Shown here: in pieces, positions 32,964-42,097 of the stretch | How the letters are laid out: every line of letters begins with the position of its first letter | Numbering within the stretch: the stretch's first letter is position 1 | Assembly (NCBI GenBank): GCA_018333995.1 | Contig: JAGXSG010000016.1 | Coordinates: 92,010-156,009, forward strand | Length of the DNA stretch: 64,000 nucleotides | Origin: Clostridiales bacterium | GTDB taxonomy: Bacteria > Actinomycetota > Coriobacteriia > Anaerosomatales > SLCP01 | Direction of reading: 5' to 3' | Program-made: the position numbers and the translations under genes | Notes under the pieces: model-generated | Told to the model about the DNA's origin: nothing | The model's input: the letters and a program-made list of their open reading frames with translations, nothing else | Database searches by the model: none

Positions 32964-34106
32964 CTACCGCACCAGCTCATCTATCGTGAGAAAGACGTAT
33001 CCGCGCGCCTTGAGCTCAACGATGAGGCGCGGCAGCAGCTCGACGGTCTGAGCCCGGTCGCCTCCTCCGTCGTGCAGCAATACGACCGACCCCGGCGCTA
33101 TTGCCCTCAGTAGCTCGCCGAGCATGGGATCAACGCCGGGCTTGCGCCAATCCTGGGGGTCGACATCCCACATGACCAATCGCATGCCGAGACGCTCGGC
33201 CTCCCGCATGACCTCCGCGTCAATCGCTCCTCCCGGTGGCCGGAACCACGTGGGGGCGATTCCCGTCACGTTCTTGAGCGCTCGATTGCCCTCTGTTATC
33301 TCACGAGAGACTTCCTGGGGGGACAGCCGCGTGAGCCTTGCGTGAGAGTAGGTGTGGTTGGCGACAGTGTGCCCATCGTTCACGACGCGTCGCGTCAGCG
33401 TCGGGTATCGCTCGGCGAGATAGCCGACCATGAAAAACGTCGCCCGCACCTCGTGTGCACGGAGGATGTCGAGAATCGCTTCCGTGTGTCCCGGCCACGG
33501 TCCGTCGTCGAACGTGAGGGCGACCACCTTTGATCCGGGCGCTGGCACGTAGCGCCGGATGAGCATCGGCTCCATGGGCACGGATATCCGATCGGAGACG
33601 TGCTTGCCCGACAGCACTCCCACCACCGTCTCGCGCACGCCTACGACCCCAGGCGCCTCAAGGGAGACAAGCGGTCCCTTGCCGATCCGCTCGACGGCAA
33701 CCGGTATGGGTGTCTCGACGACCTCGGTCGCTTCTGTGACGTCACTTCCGCGTCTGACAGAGACCGTGTCCCCGTCTCTGAGCCGAGCCGCACTCCAAGC
33801 CAGACGTCCATTGTGAAAGACGACGGGCGGGTTGCCGCCGCCGCTTTCGATCACTTCGCCCTCGACATCTCGCAGGTCCCCGGGAACAGGCGTGATGAGG
33901 CCATCGGAGACAAGATCGCCAAAGGCCGTTCCCATCGGCACTCGAAGCTCCGCGCCTGAGGCGTACACCGTGACAGAGAACGCCGGCGCCGCCACCGCGA
34001 GTATCGCGGCCCCCACAACGAGAGCGAATGCCACGTGAAGAAACGACGGTGGCGGATGATGGCGTGAGCGCGTCACCGTGCACAGACCCGTCGATCGTGA
34101 CGTCAT
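32964..34106 (-). CDS. Secreted/anchored polysaccharide deacetylase (NodB)
   Basis: A 380-residue protein with an N-terminal membrane segment (HVAFALVVGAAILAVAAPAF). An outer region of about 140 residues resembles small ubiquitin-like or G5-type beta modules. A C-terminal NodB deacetylase domain (about 190-380) follows. Its motifs are TFDDGPWPGHT (catalytic Asp and metal Asp), HTYSH (metal histidines), RPPGG, MWDVDPQDW and LLHDGGG. All catalytic residues are present. It probably de-N-acetylates peptidoglycan or another wall glycan. Its start overlaps the end of the preceding YbaK gene by 4 bases. Confidence 0.9.
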   Translation of the reverse strand: MTSRSTGLCTVTRSRHHPPPSFLHVAFALVVGAAILAVAAPAFSVTVYASGAELRVPMGTAFGDLVSDGLITPVPGDLRDVEGEVIESGGGNPPVVFHNGRLAWSAARLRDGDTVSVRRGSDVTEATEVVETPIPVAVERIGKGPLVSLEAPGVVGVRETVVGVLSGKHVSDRISVPMEPMLIRRYVPAPGSKVVALTFDDGPWPGHTEAILDILRAHEVRATFFMVGYLAERYPTLTRRVVNDGHTVANHTYSHARLTRLSPQEVSREITEGNRALKNVTGIAPTWFRPPGGAIDAEVMREAERLGMRLVMWDVDPQDWRKPGVDPMLGELLRAIAPGSVVLLHDGGGDRAQTVELLPRLIVELKARGYVFLTIDELVR

Positions 34107-34612
34107 CGCGATATCCGCGCCACCCGGGCGCCAGTCATCTCGAGCAGGTGCGCAAGTCGCATCCGCACCATGGAAGACGGGGTGCCCGCGGCCGGATAGA
34201 CGATCTCAAATCGTGCAAGTGATTCGTCAGCGAGCACGATGAGATCATCGGGCAGCGCAAATGGCGACACGCCTCCGATCGCATAGCCGGTCTTCTCTCT
34301 CACCGTTTCCGCATCGGCGAAGCGCGCCTCCTCCCCGCCGAGCAACTCTCCAATCGCCTCACCGTCACCACGCCTGTCACCTGCGACGAGCGCGACTAGC
34401 GGCGTTCCGCCCACAACAAACACGAGCGACTTCACGATCTGCCCAAGCTCGCAGCCCATCGCGTCCGCGGCCATCTGGGCGGTCTTGGTGGAGTGCTCGA
34501 ACTCGACGATCTCCTCGGCGAGTCCGTGTGATTCTAGAAACGCGCGAACGCGGGCGGCCGAGCCTTTCTTGCGCGTCGGCCCTTCGTGCGCGTGGCAGTC
34601 ATGAACGGTCAC
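34103..34612 (-). CDS. YbaK/ProX-type aminoacyl-tRNA deacylase
   Basis: A 169-residue YbaK/EbsC-family trans-editing enzyme. Features are the FEHSTKTAQMAADAMGCELGQIVKSLVFV strand-helix, seen as HSTKTAQMAADAMGC and QIVKSLVFV with its conserved lysine, the GDRRGDGEAI loop and the GYAIGGVSPFAL motif. Family members hydrolyse Cys-tRNA(Pro) or related misacylated tRNAs. I use GTG 34612; the frame extends further upstream without a better ribosome site. Confidence 0.88.
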   Translation of the reverse strand: MTVHDCHAHEGPTRKKGSAARVRAFLESHGLAEEIVEFEHSTKTAQMAADAMGCELGQIVKSLVFVVGGTPLVALVAGDRRGDGEAIGELLGGEEARFADAETVREKTGYAIGGVSPFALPDDLIVLADESLARFEIVYPAAGTPSSMVRMRLAHLLEMTGARVARISR

Positions 34613-34697
34613 GTAACGGACTTCCTCTCTCGATTGGACGAATGATGTGCCCTTAGCGCCGACCACGCAATGGCGTGCGCACGGTCGCGCTCGATCA

Positions 34698-35324
34698 CTA
34701 CTCTACCGTTGGAGACGGCATGCGGCGAAGCAACGGGGCGCGCAGCGACTCAAGCACGGCTTCGAGGTTCTCGGTGATCACCGCGAGCGATCGCAGATCA
34801 AGACGCATCAGCGGGTACGCCGGATGCGGACGCTCAACCGTAAACCCGTTCCGCAGGAGGAAATCCATCCCCACCATCGGCGAGACCCGCACATCCGCCG
34901 GATTCGCGAGCGCATACGCCCAGACACGCCGCTCGCCGCGCCCATGCATGTCGCGCAACGCCGCATGCAGCAGCAATCTGCCGAGTCCGTGTCGACGCGC
35001 GTTATCGCGGATGTGAAGACACGCTATGAGCGGCGCGTCCGGATCCGGCGGCCGCACCGGCAGGTGCGCGGTCTGGGGGAAGTACTCGACCGGAGCGTAC
35101 TTGATGAAGCCGAATACCTCGCCGTTTGCTGTAGCCGCCCGGCCACACTCTCCCCACTCCTCGTGCACGCGCCGGAACCACTCCCGTTGCGCTTCTTCGT
35201 CGCAGGTAGAGCCACACACGAACTCCTGGACCGCTACCGACTCCCAGTACATGCACCCAGCGCACACGTCATCGACCTGCGCGATGTCCGCCACACCGAG
35301 CGGCGCGAGGCGCCTGCCGCTCAC
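34698..35324 (-). CDS. GNAT-family acetyltransferase
   Basis: A 208-residue protein with a cysteine-containing N-terminal region (CAGCMYWES, VCGSTCDEE) and a GNAT core: FGFIKYAP, then LHIRDNARRHGLGRLLLHAAL for acetyl-CoA binding, and a late FLLRNGFTVERPHP. The cysteines resemble a metal site. It starts inside the stop of the PRC-barrel gene (4-base overlap). Substrate unknown. Confidence 0.78.
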   Translation of the reverse strand: MSGRRLAPLGVADIAQVDDVCAGCMYWESVAVQEFVCGSTCDEEAQREWFRRVHEEWGECGRAATANGEVFGFIKYAPVEYFPQTAHLPVRPPDPDAPLIACLHIRDNARRHGLGRLLLHAALRDMHGRGERRVWAYALANPADVRVSPMVGMDFLLRNGFTVERPHPAYPLMRLDLRSLAVITENLEAVLESLRAPLLRRMPSPTVE

Positions 35325-36031
35325 TTCCGCGCCTCCCCGTCCCGCATACCTTCCTTAATGCCTTCCGCAAAACCCTTCCACGCCCCGCCCATACGCCCAC
35401 GGCCCTTTGAACGCCGTGCGGCCTTCACGGCGGCCACTCCCGCGCTCACCGCGCCTTTCGCAGCCGCAGACGCGACGCGCTCTGCCGTCGACTTCGCCAC
35501 GGCCGCACCTTTTCCGGCGCTCGCGGCAACGCCGCCGCTGAAGTGGGCCTCAAGAGCACTGTCGGACACACGAAGGACTTCGCCATCGAATCCAAGCAGG
35601 TGCTCAGCGGATATCCGCCGCGTCCCCACCGCGACGTTACGCGTCGCGCCGCCGGTGAGCTCTATCTCAATGACTGTTCCATCAGACGCCAGCTCGACGT
35701 CGCCCACGCACCCCATGTCGACGCCGCTCTCGGTCAGAATCTGCTGGCCGACCCACACGACCGAACTCTCCCACTCCTCCGTGGTGCGATTAGCACCCTC
35801 TCGTTCAGGCTTCTTTCGCGCGATAAGCCGCACGCCTGAGCGCTTGATTGAGGCCTGCGACGTAGCGACGTAGCGGCGAGGCCGCTCGATGAGGTGCAGC
35901 CACGGGCGCATGCGCACCTCGACACCGATGAGCACGGGCCTTTTGGCATCGAATACGCCGCGCGTGACCGTGCCCACGAGACGGTCCCGGCCGTCGTAGA
36001 CGTTCACACCCTCGAGTTCCTTCACGCGCAT
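35321..36031 (-). CDS. PRC-barrel domain protein
   Basis: A 236-residue protein with two PRC-barrel-like beta modules: residues 1-80 (GVNVYDGRDRLVGTV...VLIGVEV) and about 95-155 (ESGVDMGCVGDVELASDG). An Ala/Lys-rich helical region and a Gly/Arg-rich tail follow. PRC-barrels are adaptor folds in RNA processing (RimM) and photosynthetic or division proteins; no specific role can be given. It lies between a YtxH-like protein and a GNAT gene on the same strand. Confidence 0.75.
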   Translation of the reverse strand: MRVKELEGVNVYDGRDRLVGTVTRGVFDAKRPVLIGVEVRMRPWLHLIERPRRYVATSQASIKRSGVRLIARKKPEREGANRTTEEWESSVVWVGQQILTESGVDMGCVGDVELASDGTVIEIELTGGATRNVAVGTRRISAEHLLGFDGEVLRVSDSALEAHFSGGVAASAGKGAAVAKSTAERVASAAAKGAVSAGVAAVKAARRSKGRGRMGGAWKGFAEGIKEGMRDGEARK

Positions 36032-36064
36032 CTGTACCTACCGTCCCGCTCGACAGCACACGAA

Positions 36065-36098
36065 AACAGGCCGACCGCTACAGCGGGAACGGCCTGTT
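36065..36098 (-). terminator. Terminator after the YtxH-like gene
   Basis: 9-bp stem AACAGGCCG/CGGCCTGTT followed on the minus strand by TTCG. It begins 31 bases after the gene stop at 36129 and precedes the PRC-barrel start. Confidence 0.6.
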
Positions 36099-36128
36099 CG
36101 CGCTTGTGCGCACGGATATCCTGGCTCC

Positions 36129-36593
36129 TTACCGCGCGCCTTCTCCGGGCCTTGTCGCCTTCTCCTCGACCGCTTCGAGCGCCTCGTCCACCTTTGCCTC
36201 AGCCTTGTCGAGCCCGGCCCTCACTACATCGCCGACCTCATGCATCTTTTCCCTTGCGACAGGAGCGACCGCAGCTACCTTCTCGCGCGCCGCCTCGCCC
36301 GCGTGACCAACCTGCTCCCTTAGACGCTCACGAGCCGAGTCTATCTTGACCTTGAGCTCCTCGGCCTTCTCGACGGCTGTCTCGCGACCGGTCTCGTAGA
36401 CCTCGCTCACGCGCGCGCGCCCGGTCTCGTAGATATCCTTGCCCTCGTCAAAGTACTTGGACGCCGTCTCCGCGATCATTTCCCTGTTCTCCCTGCCAGA
36501 ACGCGGCGAAAAGAGCAGACCTAACAGCGCGCCCACAAACCCGCCGAGAAGAAACGCGCCGATGACACTTCCTCCACCACGACGATCACACAT
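36129..36593 (-). CDS. YtxH-domain membrane stress protein
   Basis: A 154-residue protein with an N-terminal glycine-rich membrane helix (VIGAFLLGGFVGALLGLLFSP) followed by the SGRENREMI motif of YtxH proteins. Then comes a long Ala/Glu/Lys helical tail with 11-residue-like repeats (EKAEEL, EKMHEV, DKAEAKVDEA). The tail resembles LEA/apolipoprotein-type amphipathic helices. GGAGGTG precedes the ATG. It is probably a general-stress envelope protein; no enzymatic role is expected. Confidence 0.85.
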   Translation of the reverse strand: MCDRRGGGSVIGAFLLGGFVGALLGLLFSPRSGRENREMIAETASKYFDEGKDIYETGRARVSEVYETGRETAVEKAEELKVKIDSARERLREQVGHAGEAAREKVAAVAPVAREKMHEVGDVVRAGLDKAEAKVDEALEAVEEKATRPGEGAR

Positions 36594-36694
36594 ATCGATG
36601 CACCTCCGCTGGGAACGGCCCGGACATAATACGCCACACAGGACGCGCGGCTCCGCCTGAATCTCGTCCTGTCAGTACTCTACTTTGTACCCGA

Positions 36695-37654
36695 TTATCC
36701 CCGCTCTCCTCGCCGCTTCAGCGCACCCGCCAATACCCGTTCTACCACATCTTGGAAGGTCATGCCGCACGCGGCGGCGGCCATGGGCAGCAACGACGTC
36801 TCTGTCATGCCGGGAGAGGTGTTGCACTCAAGCACCCACACTCCGCCGTCACTGCCGACGACCATGTCGGCACGGCTCACGTCCCGGCAACCGAGTAGCT
36901 CGTGCACCTCTTGCGCATACCGCCGCACGGTAGCCGTCGTGTCATCTCCAAGACGGGCAGGCACGTAGTAGTCAGTCTGGCCCGCGGTGTACATCGCGTC
37001 GTAGTCGAACAGTCCGCTCTTTGCGACTATCTCGACCGGCGGCAGTACCTGGGGGCCCTCGATCCCGTCGAGCACGCTCACCGCGAGCTCGGTTCCCTCG
37101 ATCCACTTCTCGATGATCGCAGCGTCTCCGTACGACAGCGCCGAGAGAAGCGCCTCCGCGAGCTCCTCGGCAGTATCGACACGTGTCAGGCCGAGCGCTG
37201 AGCCCTGCTTCGACGGCTTCACAACGACTGGGAATCCGCCCACCGCCCCTGGAACGAGATCGAGAGCCGTGGCCGCACCCATCTCCTTGAACGCGTCGGC
37301 CGTCAGCGTGATCCAGCGCGGCGTCGGGATGCCCGCATCGACGAAGAGGCGCTTGGCTACCGGCTTGTCCCATGCGAGTGCCGATGCCGTGACGCCGGGT
37401 CCCGTGTACGGTATGCCGAGGAACTCGAGCAGCTCCTGGATGGTGCCGTCCTCGCCGTACTTGCCGTGCAGCGCGATGTAGCAGGCGTCCGGTCTCTCGG
37501 CGCGGAGCGTCTCGACGAGTGCGGGTGTCACGTCAAGCGGCAGTACCCGGTAGCCAGCGGTTTCAAGCGCCTCGGCCACGCGCTTGCCGCTCGAAAGCGA
37601 GACATCGCGCTCAAGCGAGCGCCCGCCCATGAGCACCGCTATCTTCTCTCTCAT
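36695..37654 (-). CDS. ddl: D-alanine-D-alanine ligase
   Basis: A 319-residue ATP-grasp enzyme that joins two D-alanines for peptidoglycan precursor synthesis. Motifs include MGGRSLERDVSLSSG, HGKYGEDGTIQELLEFLGIPYTG (seen as GEDGTIQ and GIPYTG), PVVVKPSKQGSALG and the C-terminal VLECNTSPGMTETSLLP. Its ATG overlaps the stop of the aminotransferase gene by 4 bases. Both lie behind a T-box leader, which is an unusual control for ddl. Confidence 0.96.
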   Translation of the reverse strand: MREKIAVLMGGRSLERDVSLSSGKRVAEALETAGYRVLPLDVTPALVETLRAERPDACYIALHGKYGEDGTIQELLEFLGIPYTGPGVTASALAWDKPVAKRLFVDAGIPTPRWITLTADAFKEMGAATALDLVPGAVGGFPVVVKPSKQGSALGLTRVDTAEELAEALLSALSYGDAAIIEKWIEGTELAVSVLDGIEGPQVLPPVEIVAKSGLFDYDAMYTAGQTDYYVPARLGDDTTATVRRYAQEVHELLGCRDVSRADMVVGSDGGVWVLECNTSPGMTETSLLPMAAAACGMTFQDVVERVLAGALKRRGERG

Positions 37655-38922
37655 GCGGCTCCCTCCTGCGCTTCCGGTAGCGCGCCCGCCGCGATGAACG
37701 CCCGGTACAAGCCGAGACGGTCCTCGATCACCTCGGCGAGCCGCCGGATGCCCTCTTCAATGGCCTCCGGTTCAGCGTAACAGAAGGCCAACCTCATGCA
37801 GTTGCGTCCGCGCCCGTCAGGAAAGAACGCTGAACCAGGCACGAACGTCACCCCGTGCTCGACCGCCTCGGCGAGCAGCGTGCCCGCATCGAGAAAGTTG
37901 GGCAGCTCGACCCAGACAAAGAATCCTCCCTCGGGCCGTGTCCACCGGACCTCGGCCGGAAAATGCTCGTGAAGCGCTGAGAGCATCGCGTCGCGGCGGC
38001 CGGAGTACGCCCGGTTCAGTCCCTGCAAAACGCGCCGCCAGCGGGTGCCGGCGAAGTAGCGCTCGGCGGTCACTTGCGCAAAGGCGCTGCCACACAGGTC
38101 GGCGGCTTGCTTGGCGAGCAGAACCTTGGCGAGGATGGGATGCGGCGCCGTCATCCAGCCAAGCCGTAGGCCGGGCGCGAAGATCTTAGAGAAGGTGCCC
38201 AGGTAGATGACATCTTCATCAAGTGCACGGAGCGGCTTTACGTGCCCGCCGTCGAAGCGAAGCCGACCGTACGGATCGTCCTCGATGACGGGAATGTCGT
38301 ACGCTCGCGCGAGTTCGAGCAGTCGCCGACGACGCTCGGGAAGCAGGGTAACGCCGGCGGGGTTCTGGAAGTTGGGAATCGTGTAGATGAACTTCGCGCC
38401 GCGCGGCCCTAGCCGCGTGAGCGTCTCTTCGAGCGCATCGACCCGCATCCCGCCCTCGTCCATGGGCACGCACTCGATGCGCGGCTCGTACGCCGAGAAG
38501 GCCTGCAGCGCCCCCACGTACGTGGGCCCCTCGGTGACCACTACGTCACCCGGGTCGATGAATACCTTCGCAAGCAGGTCAAGTCCTTGTTGCGCGCCCG
38601 CGGTCACGATGATGTCATCGGCGCCGAGGCGCACGCCTATCTCGGCCATGAGCTCGGCGATAGTGACACGCAGCGCAGGGCGGCCCTCGCTCGAACCGTA
38701 CTGCAACGCCGCCGCTCCCTCGTGCAAGACCGCCTCGCTAGCCGCCATCGCGGCCGCTTCCGCTGGTACGCGCGCCACGTCGGGCATGCCGCCGGCGAAG
38801 CTGATCATGTCGGGACGGCTGGCTGCCGCAAACAAGTCCCTGACCGCGCTTGAGCGCACACCCGCCATGCGCCGGGCGTAGCGCCCGTCCCACCTGTCGA
38901 ACACGATCCTGGCGGTACCCAT
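37651..38922 (-). CDS. PLP-dependent aminotransferase (2-aminoadipate/MocR-like class I)
   Basis: A 423-residue fold-type I aminotransferase. Seen are ISFAGGMPD near the N-terminus, the ALQYGSSEGRPALR and TAGAQQGLDLL cofactor-binding segments, PNFQNPAGVTL, EDDPYGRLRF, and the catalytic lysine in LGTFSKIFAPGLRLGW. The pattern matches LysN/aminoadipate and aromatic or alanine aminotransferases related to MocR, without a DNA-binding domain. ATG 38922 has AGGGGAG upstream, 25 bases after the T-box terminator. It is translationally coupled to ddl. The amino acid made is uncertain. Confidence 0.92.
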   Translation of the reverse strand: MGTARIVFDRWDGRYARRMAGVRSSAVRDLFAAASRPDMISFAGGMPDVARVPAEAAAMAASEAVLHEGAAALQYGSSEGRPALRVTIAELMAEIGVRLGADDIIVTAGAQQGLDLLAKVFIDPGDVVVTEGPTYVGALQAFSAYEPRIECVPMDEGGMRVDALEETLTRLGPRGAKFIYTIPNFQNPAGVTLLPERRRRLLELARAYDIPVIEDDPYGRLRFDGGHVKPLRALDEDVIYLGTFSKIFAPGLRLGWMTAPHPILAKVLLAKQAADLCGSAFAQVTAERYFAGTRWRRVLQGLNRAYSGRRDAMLSALHEHFPAEVRWTRPEGGFFVWVELPNFLDAGTLLAEAVEHGVTFVPGSAFFPDGRGRNCMRLAFCYAEPEAIEEGIRRLAEVIEDRLGLYRAFIAAGALPEAQEGAA

Positions 38923-38947
38923 CTCGGCTCCCCTTTCCTGCCGAAGA

Positions 38948-39215
38948 AACACAAAAGCCCCTCCCTGGATAGGGCGAGGGGCTCTTCGCGGTACCACCTA
39001 TCTTCGCCCGCCTGCACTCTCACCAAGTATCGTTGCGCTTCATGGCGCGTGCGGTGGGCCTCGTTGATGCCGGGATACCGGTCCGGCGCCGATCCGCTTC
39101 CAGCGCCCGCAGTCTGCGAAGCGCCCTGGCGGAAGACATGGGAGGGGTGGCTGGGCTGATGGCGCCCTCTTCCCTCACGTCTGTGATGTTGCTCTATTCG
39201 CCCCGGAAGCATTCC
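38948..39215 (-). promoter_or_regulatory. T-box riboswitch leader (transcriptional type)
   Basis: On the minus strand the leader contains the canonical T-box GGTGGTACCGCG (38987-38998). It is preceded by a GGTGAGAGTGCAGG-type segment and a long stem I region with an upstream GCGCTGGAAGC segment like the conserved distal part. It is followed at once by a strong terminator stem GAGCCCCTC/GAGGGGCTT with TTTTGTGTTT (38948-38984). Uncharged tRNA pairing at TGGT would form the antiterminator. The specifier codon could not be fixed by eye. It controls the aminotransferase-ddl operon. The 5' limit is approximate. Confidence 0.88.
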
Positions 39216-39277
39216 CGAGGTTGGGCGCGAGGATAGCACCGGGCCGCGTGCAGGTCAACGCGCTCAGTAGCTACAGG

Positions 39278-42067
39278 CTACTGCGTTCCGGAGTCCGGGG
39301 CGGGAGGAACCGCTTCCTCGTCTGTCGGCGGCGTTTCGAGGAGTGGGCCCGCGAGCTCTTGAAGCACCTCGCCCAGTTCATCGATGAGCCGTCCGTACTC
39401 TGCCCAGTCACCCGCACGCTGGGCTTCGATCGCCCGCCCGTACAGGTCAGCTGCGCGAGCGGCATCCGCCGGCAATGCGGGAGCTCCGGGGACCTGCGGC
39501 TCTCCGGGCTCTGCTGCGGACCCCTCGCCAAACACCGAGAGCAGCGCGGCTTCAAGATCAACCGCCATCTCGACCTTGTCTGCATAGATCACGAGCACAC
39601 GAACGAGCTCAGGAATCGCCGTCTGTTCAGCTTGGAGATAGAGTGGCTGCACGTACACCACGGAATCTTCCAGCGGGACGACGAGCATGCTGCCAAAAAT
39701 GACGCTGCTGCCACGCTGGCTCCACAGCGTCAGTTGTGGCGCAATCACGTCGTCTTGGTTGATTCGAGCGCTCACCTGCTCGGGCCCCAAAACCACACGG
39801 CCCTGCGGGAACGTGTAGACGACTCGCTTGCCGTAATCCGCTGGATCGGACTTGGCAGACATCCATCCGATCATGTTGTCCCGATTCCGCGGCACGAACG
39901 GTTGGATCATCTGGAAGTCCTCGACGGTCTCACCCGGCAAGCGCATGAGAACGTAGAACGGCTCCATGGGATTGCCCTCCCGCTCGCCGGGAAGCTCCCA
40001 CGCGTCCTCTTTGTTGTAGAAGTCCCGCGGGTCGGTCATGTGGTACGTCTTGTAGACCTCGGCCTGGAGGGAAAAGAGGTCTTCCGGGTATCGAAAGTGG
40101 CTGCGCACCGAGTCCGGAATATCGGCGTATGGCGCGATGAGGCCCGGGAATATCTCGCTCCACGCACGGAGCACGGGGTCGTCTGGGTCGAAGCCCCACA
40201 ACGTCGTCGTGCCGTCGTAGGCGTCAATGGTAATCTTCACCGAGTTGCGTACGTAGTTCACCCCTCTATAGAACTGCGAATACGGGTAGTGGCTCGAAGT
40301 GGTGTACGCATCGATGATCCACACGATGCGGCCGTCGATCAGCGCGGGATACGGATCGCTGTCGAGGGTCAACCAGGGAGCGAGCTTCTCCACCCGGGTT
40401 GTGATGTTGCGATCGAACAGCACGCGGCTGTCCGGCTTGATGAACTCGCTGAACATGATCTGCGCGTCACCGAAGCGCAGCGCAAACGCGGCGCGGCGTG
40501 CGAACGATCCCACCTCGACCCCGGCCGCGCCTTGGTAGAACGTCTCGGCGCGCCCCTCGCCTACCGGAAAGTCAAACTCGGGGATGCCGGTGTTGATGAC
40601 GATGTAGTCTTGCGTCATCTCTCCAAAGTAGATTGCTGGTTGTTCGATCTCGAGCCCCTCTTTTGAAACAGGGGGGATGTCACGAACCCAGAAGTTAGGC
40701 AACCCGCGCCCGTCCACCTCATTGGCAGGACTGATCACGAGCCCGTATCCGTGAGTGTAGACAAGGTGCCTGTTGACCCACGTTTGGGCCTGCTCGGCGA
40801 GTTGCGAAAGGTCAAGCTCCCTGGCCGAGACGAGCACCTGGCGCATCCTCCCGTCAACCTCGTACCGGTCGATGTCCACATCGGTGAACTGATAGTAGGT
40901 CCGGATGTTCTGCAGCTGGCGATAGGTCTGCGCGGCTATGCTCGGATCCCACAGGCGCACGTTGTCGAGCGTCGACCGGTTCGCTGTCACGTCATCGGCG
41001 GTAAGTGTCTCGGCTGCCGGAAACGGCCTGGTCTCCACGTCGGTCAAGTCATACGCCGCACGTGTCGCCTGGATGTTGCGAGCGATAAACGGTTCTTCAA
41101 ACGCGATCTCGTTGGGAGTGACCCGGAACTGCTGCACCAGTCCGGGGTAGACGCTACCCAGCAGGAACGAAGCCACCGCCCAGACTCCAACGGCGGCGAT
41201 CGGCAGACGCCACCCTTTGAACCAAATGTTCACTAGCAGCGCCGCCGCCGCGAGCAGGGCAATCACGATAAGAATCTGCAGGGCGGGCAGTTGCGCGTTG
41301 ACATCGGTGAAGGAAGCTCCTGTCACCTGCCCTCGTGGCGAGAAGTTGAGCTCGAAGATGTCCAAGTAGTAGTCGAACGCCTTACTCGCGATAATTAGGC
41401 CGAGCAGGGTGGAAAGGTGGGCCTTGACATGGGGGGCGAATCCTTTAAGACGCGCCCACGGCTGGATCGCGCCGCCGATAAGGTGAACCGCGGCTGTTGC
41501 AACGGTGGTGAGCAGCAAGATCGGGGTGAGCCAGTCCGCCACAAGCCGGAGAGCGGGCAACGTGAACACGTAGAAGCCGATATCACGACCGAACTGCGGG
41601 TCAACTTCGCCAAACGGTACCGCGGCAAACGCAAGGCGCATGATCTCCCAGTTGATCGAAGCGCCAAACCCTAGCAAAGCGGAGAGCGCGAGCGCGCCCC
41701 AAAGTATCACCTTGTCGACGATCGGGCTGACAGTTCCGCGGAGCTGCGCGACGAACTCCTCAAGCTGAGGCGGCACGTCAGGACCCATCGATGTCAGTAC
41801 GACACGCGGTGCCATCGCACGGGCTACTCGCAGGTTCACGTAGAGAAGAACGAATGCTACGAGCCCGAAGGCCGCTCCCGTCGCGGCCCTGCTCGCCAGG
41901 GTGGTGACAAACACATCCCGCTGCCCGACATCGATGAACCACAGGTAATCTGTGACGAGCGTCGAGAGCGCCGTCAAGGTGGGGAGCCCAAAGAAGAGCA
42001 ACACAAGCACGGTGGTGGTAAGCGCGCGTGAACGGCGTGGGGGGTTTGTGGACACGATGGCAGACAC
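39278..42067 (-). CDS. UPF0182-family membrane protein
   Basis: A 929-residue protein with seven N-terminal membrane helices (first about residues 15-40, last near 260-290) and a very large extracytoplasmic domain (about 300-860), rich in Tyr/Trp/Asp motifs such as YTHGYG, NFWVRDIPP and the PFYVLMRLPGE segment. A Pro/Glu-rich tail ends the chain. These are hallmarks of UPF0182, a family common in Actinobacteria and Cyanobacteria with no assigned function. AAAGGAG precedes the ATG. It stands between the T-box operon and the HD-GYP/HEAT pair. Confidence 0.93.
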   Translation of the reverse strand: MSAIVSTNPPRRSRALTTTVLVLLFFGLPTLTALSTLVTDYLWFIDVGQRDVFVTTLASRAATGAAFGLVAFVLLYVNLRVARAMAPRVVLTSMGPDVPPQLEEFVAQLRGTVSPIVDKVILWGALALSALLGFGASINWEIMRLAFAAVPFGEVDPQFGRDIGFYVFTLPALRLVADWLTPILLLTTVATAAVHLIGGAIQPWARLKGFAPHVKAHLSTLLGLIIASKAFDYYLDIFELNFSPRGQVTGASFTDVNAQLPALQILIVIALLAAAALLVNIWFKGWRLPIAAVGVWAVASFLLGSVYPGLVQQFRVTPNEIAFEEPFIARNIQATRAAYDLTDVETRPFPAAETLTADDVTANRSTLDNVRLWDPSIAAQTYRQLQNIRTYYQFTDVDIDRYEVDGRMRQVLVSARELDLSQLAEQAQTWVNRHLVYTHGYGLVISPANEVDGRGLPNFWVRDIPPVSKEGLEIEQPAIYFGEMTQDYIVINTGIPEFDFPVGEGRAETFYQGAAGVEVGSFARRAAFALRFGDAQIMFSEFIKPDSRVLFDRNITTRVEKLAPWLTLDSDPYPALIDGRIVWIIDAYTTSSHYPYSQFYRGVNYVRNSVKITIDAYDGTTTLWGFDPDDPVLRAWSEIFPGLIAPYADIPDSVRSHFRYPEDLFSLQAEVYKTYHMTDPRDFYNKEDAWELPGEREGNPMEPFYVLMRLPGETVEDFQMIQPFVPRNRDNMIGWMSAKSDPADYGKRVVYTFPQGRVVLGPEQVSARINQDDVIAPQLTLWSQRGSSVIFGSMLVVPLEDSVVYVQPLYLQAEQTAIPELVRVLVIYADKVEMAVDLEAALLSVFGEGSAAEPGEPQVPGAPALPADAARAADLYGRAIEAQRAGDWAEYGRLIDELGEVLQELAGPLLETPPTDEEAVPPAPDSGTQ

Positions 42068-42097
42068 TCCTTTTCGAGACTCGCTAAGCTTAGGGTC

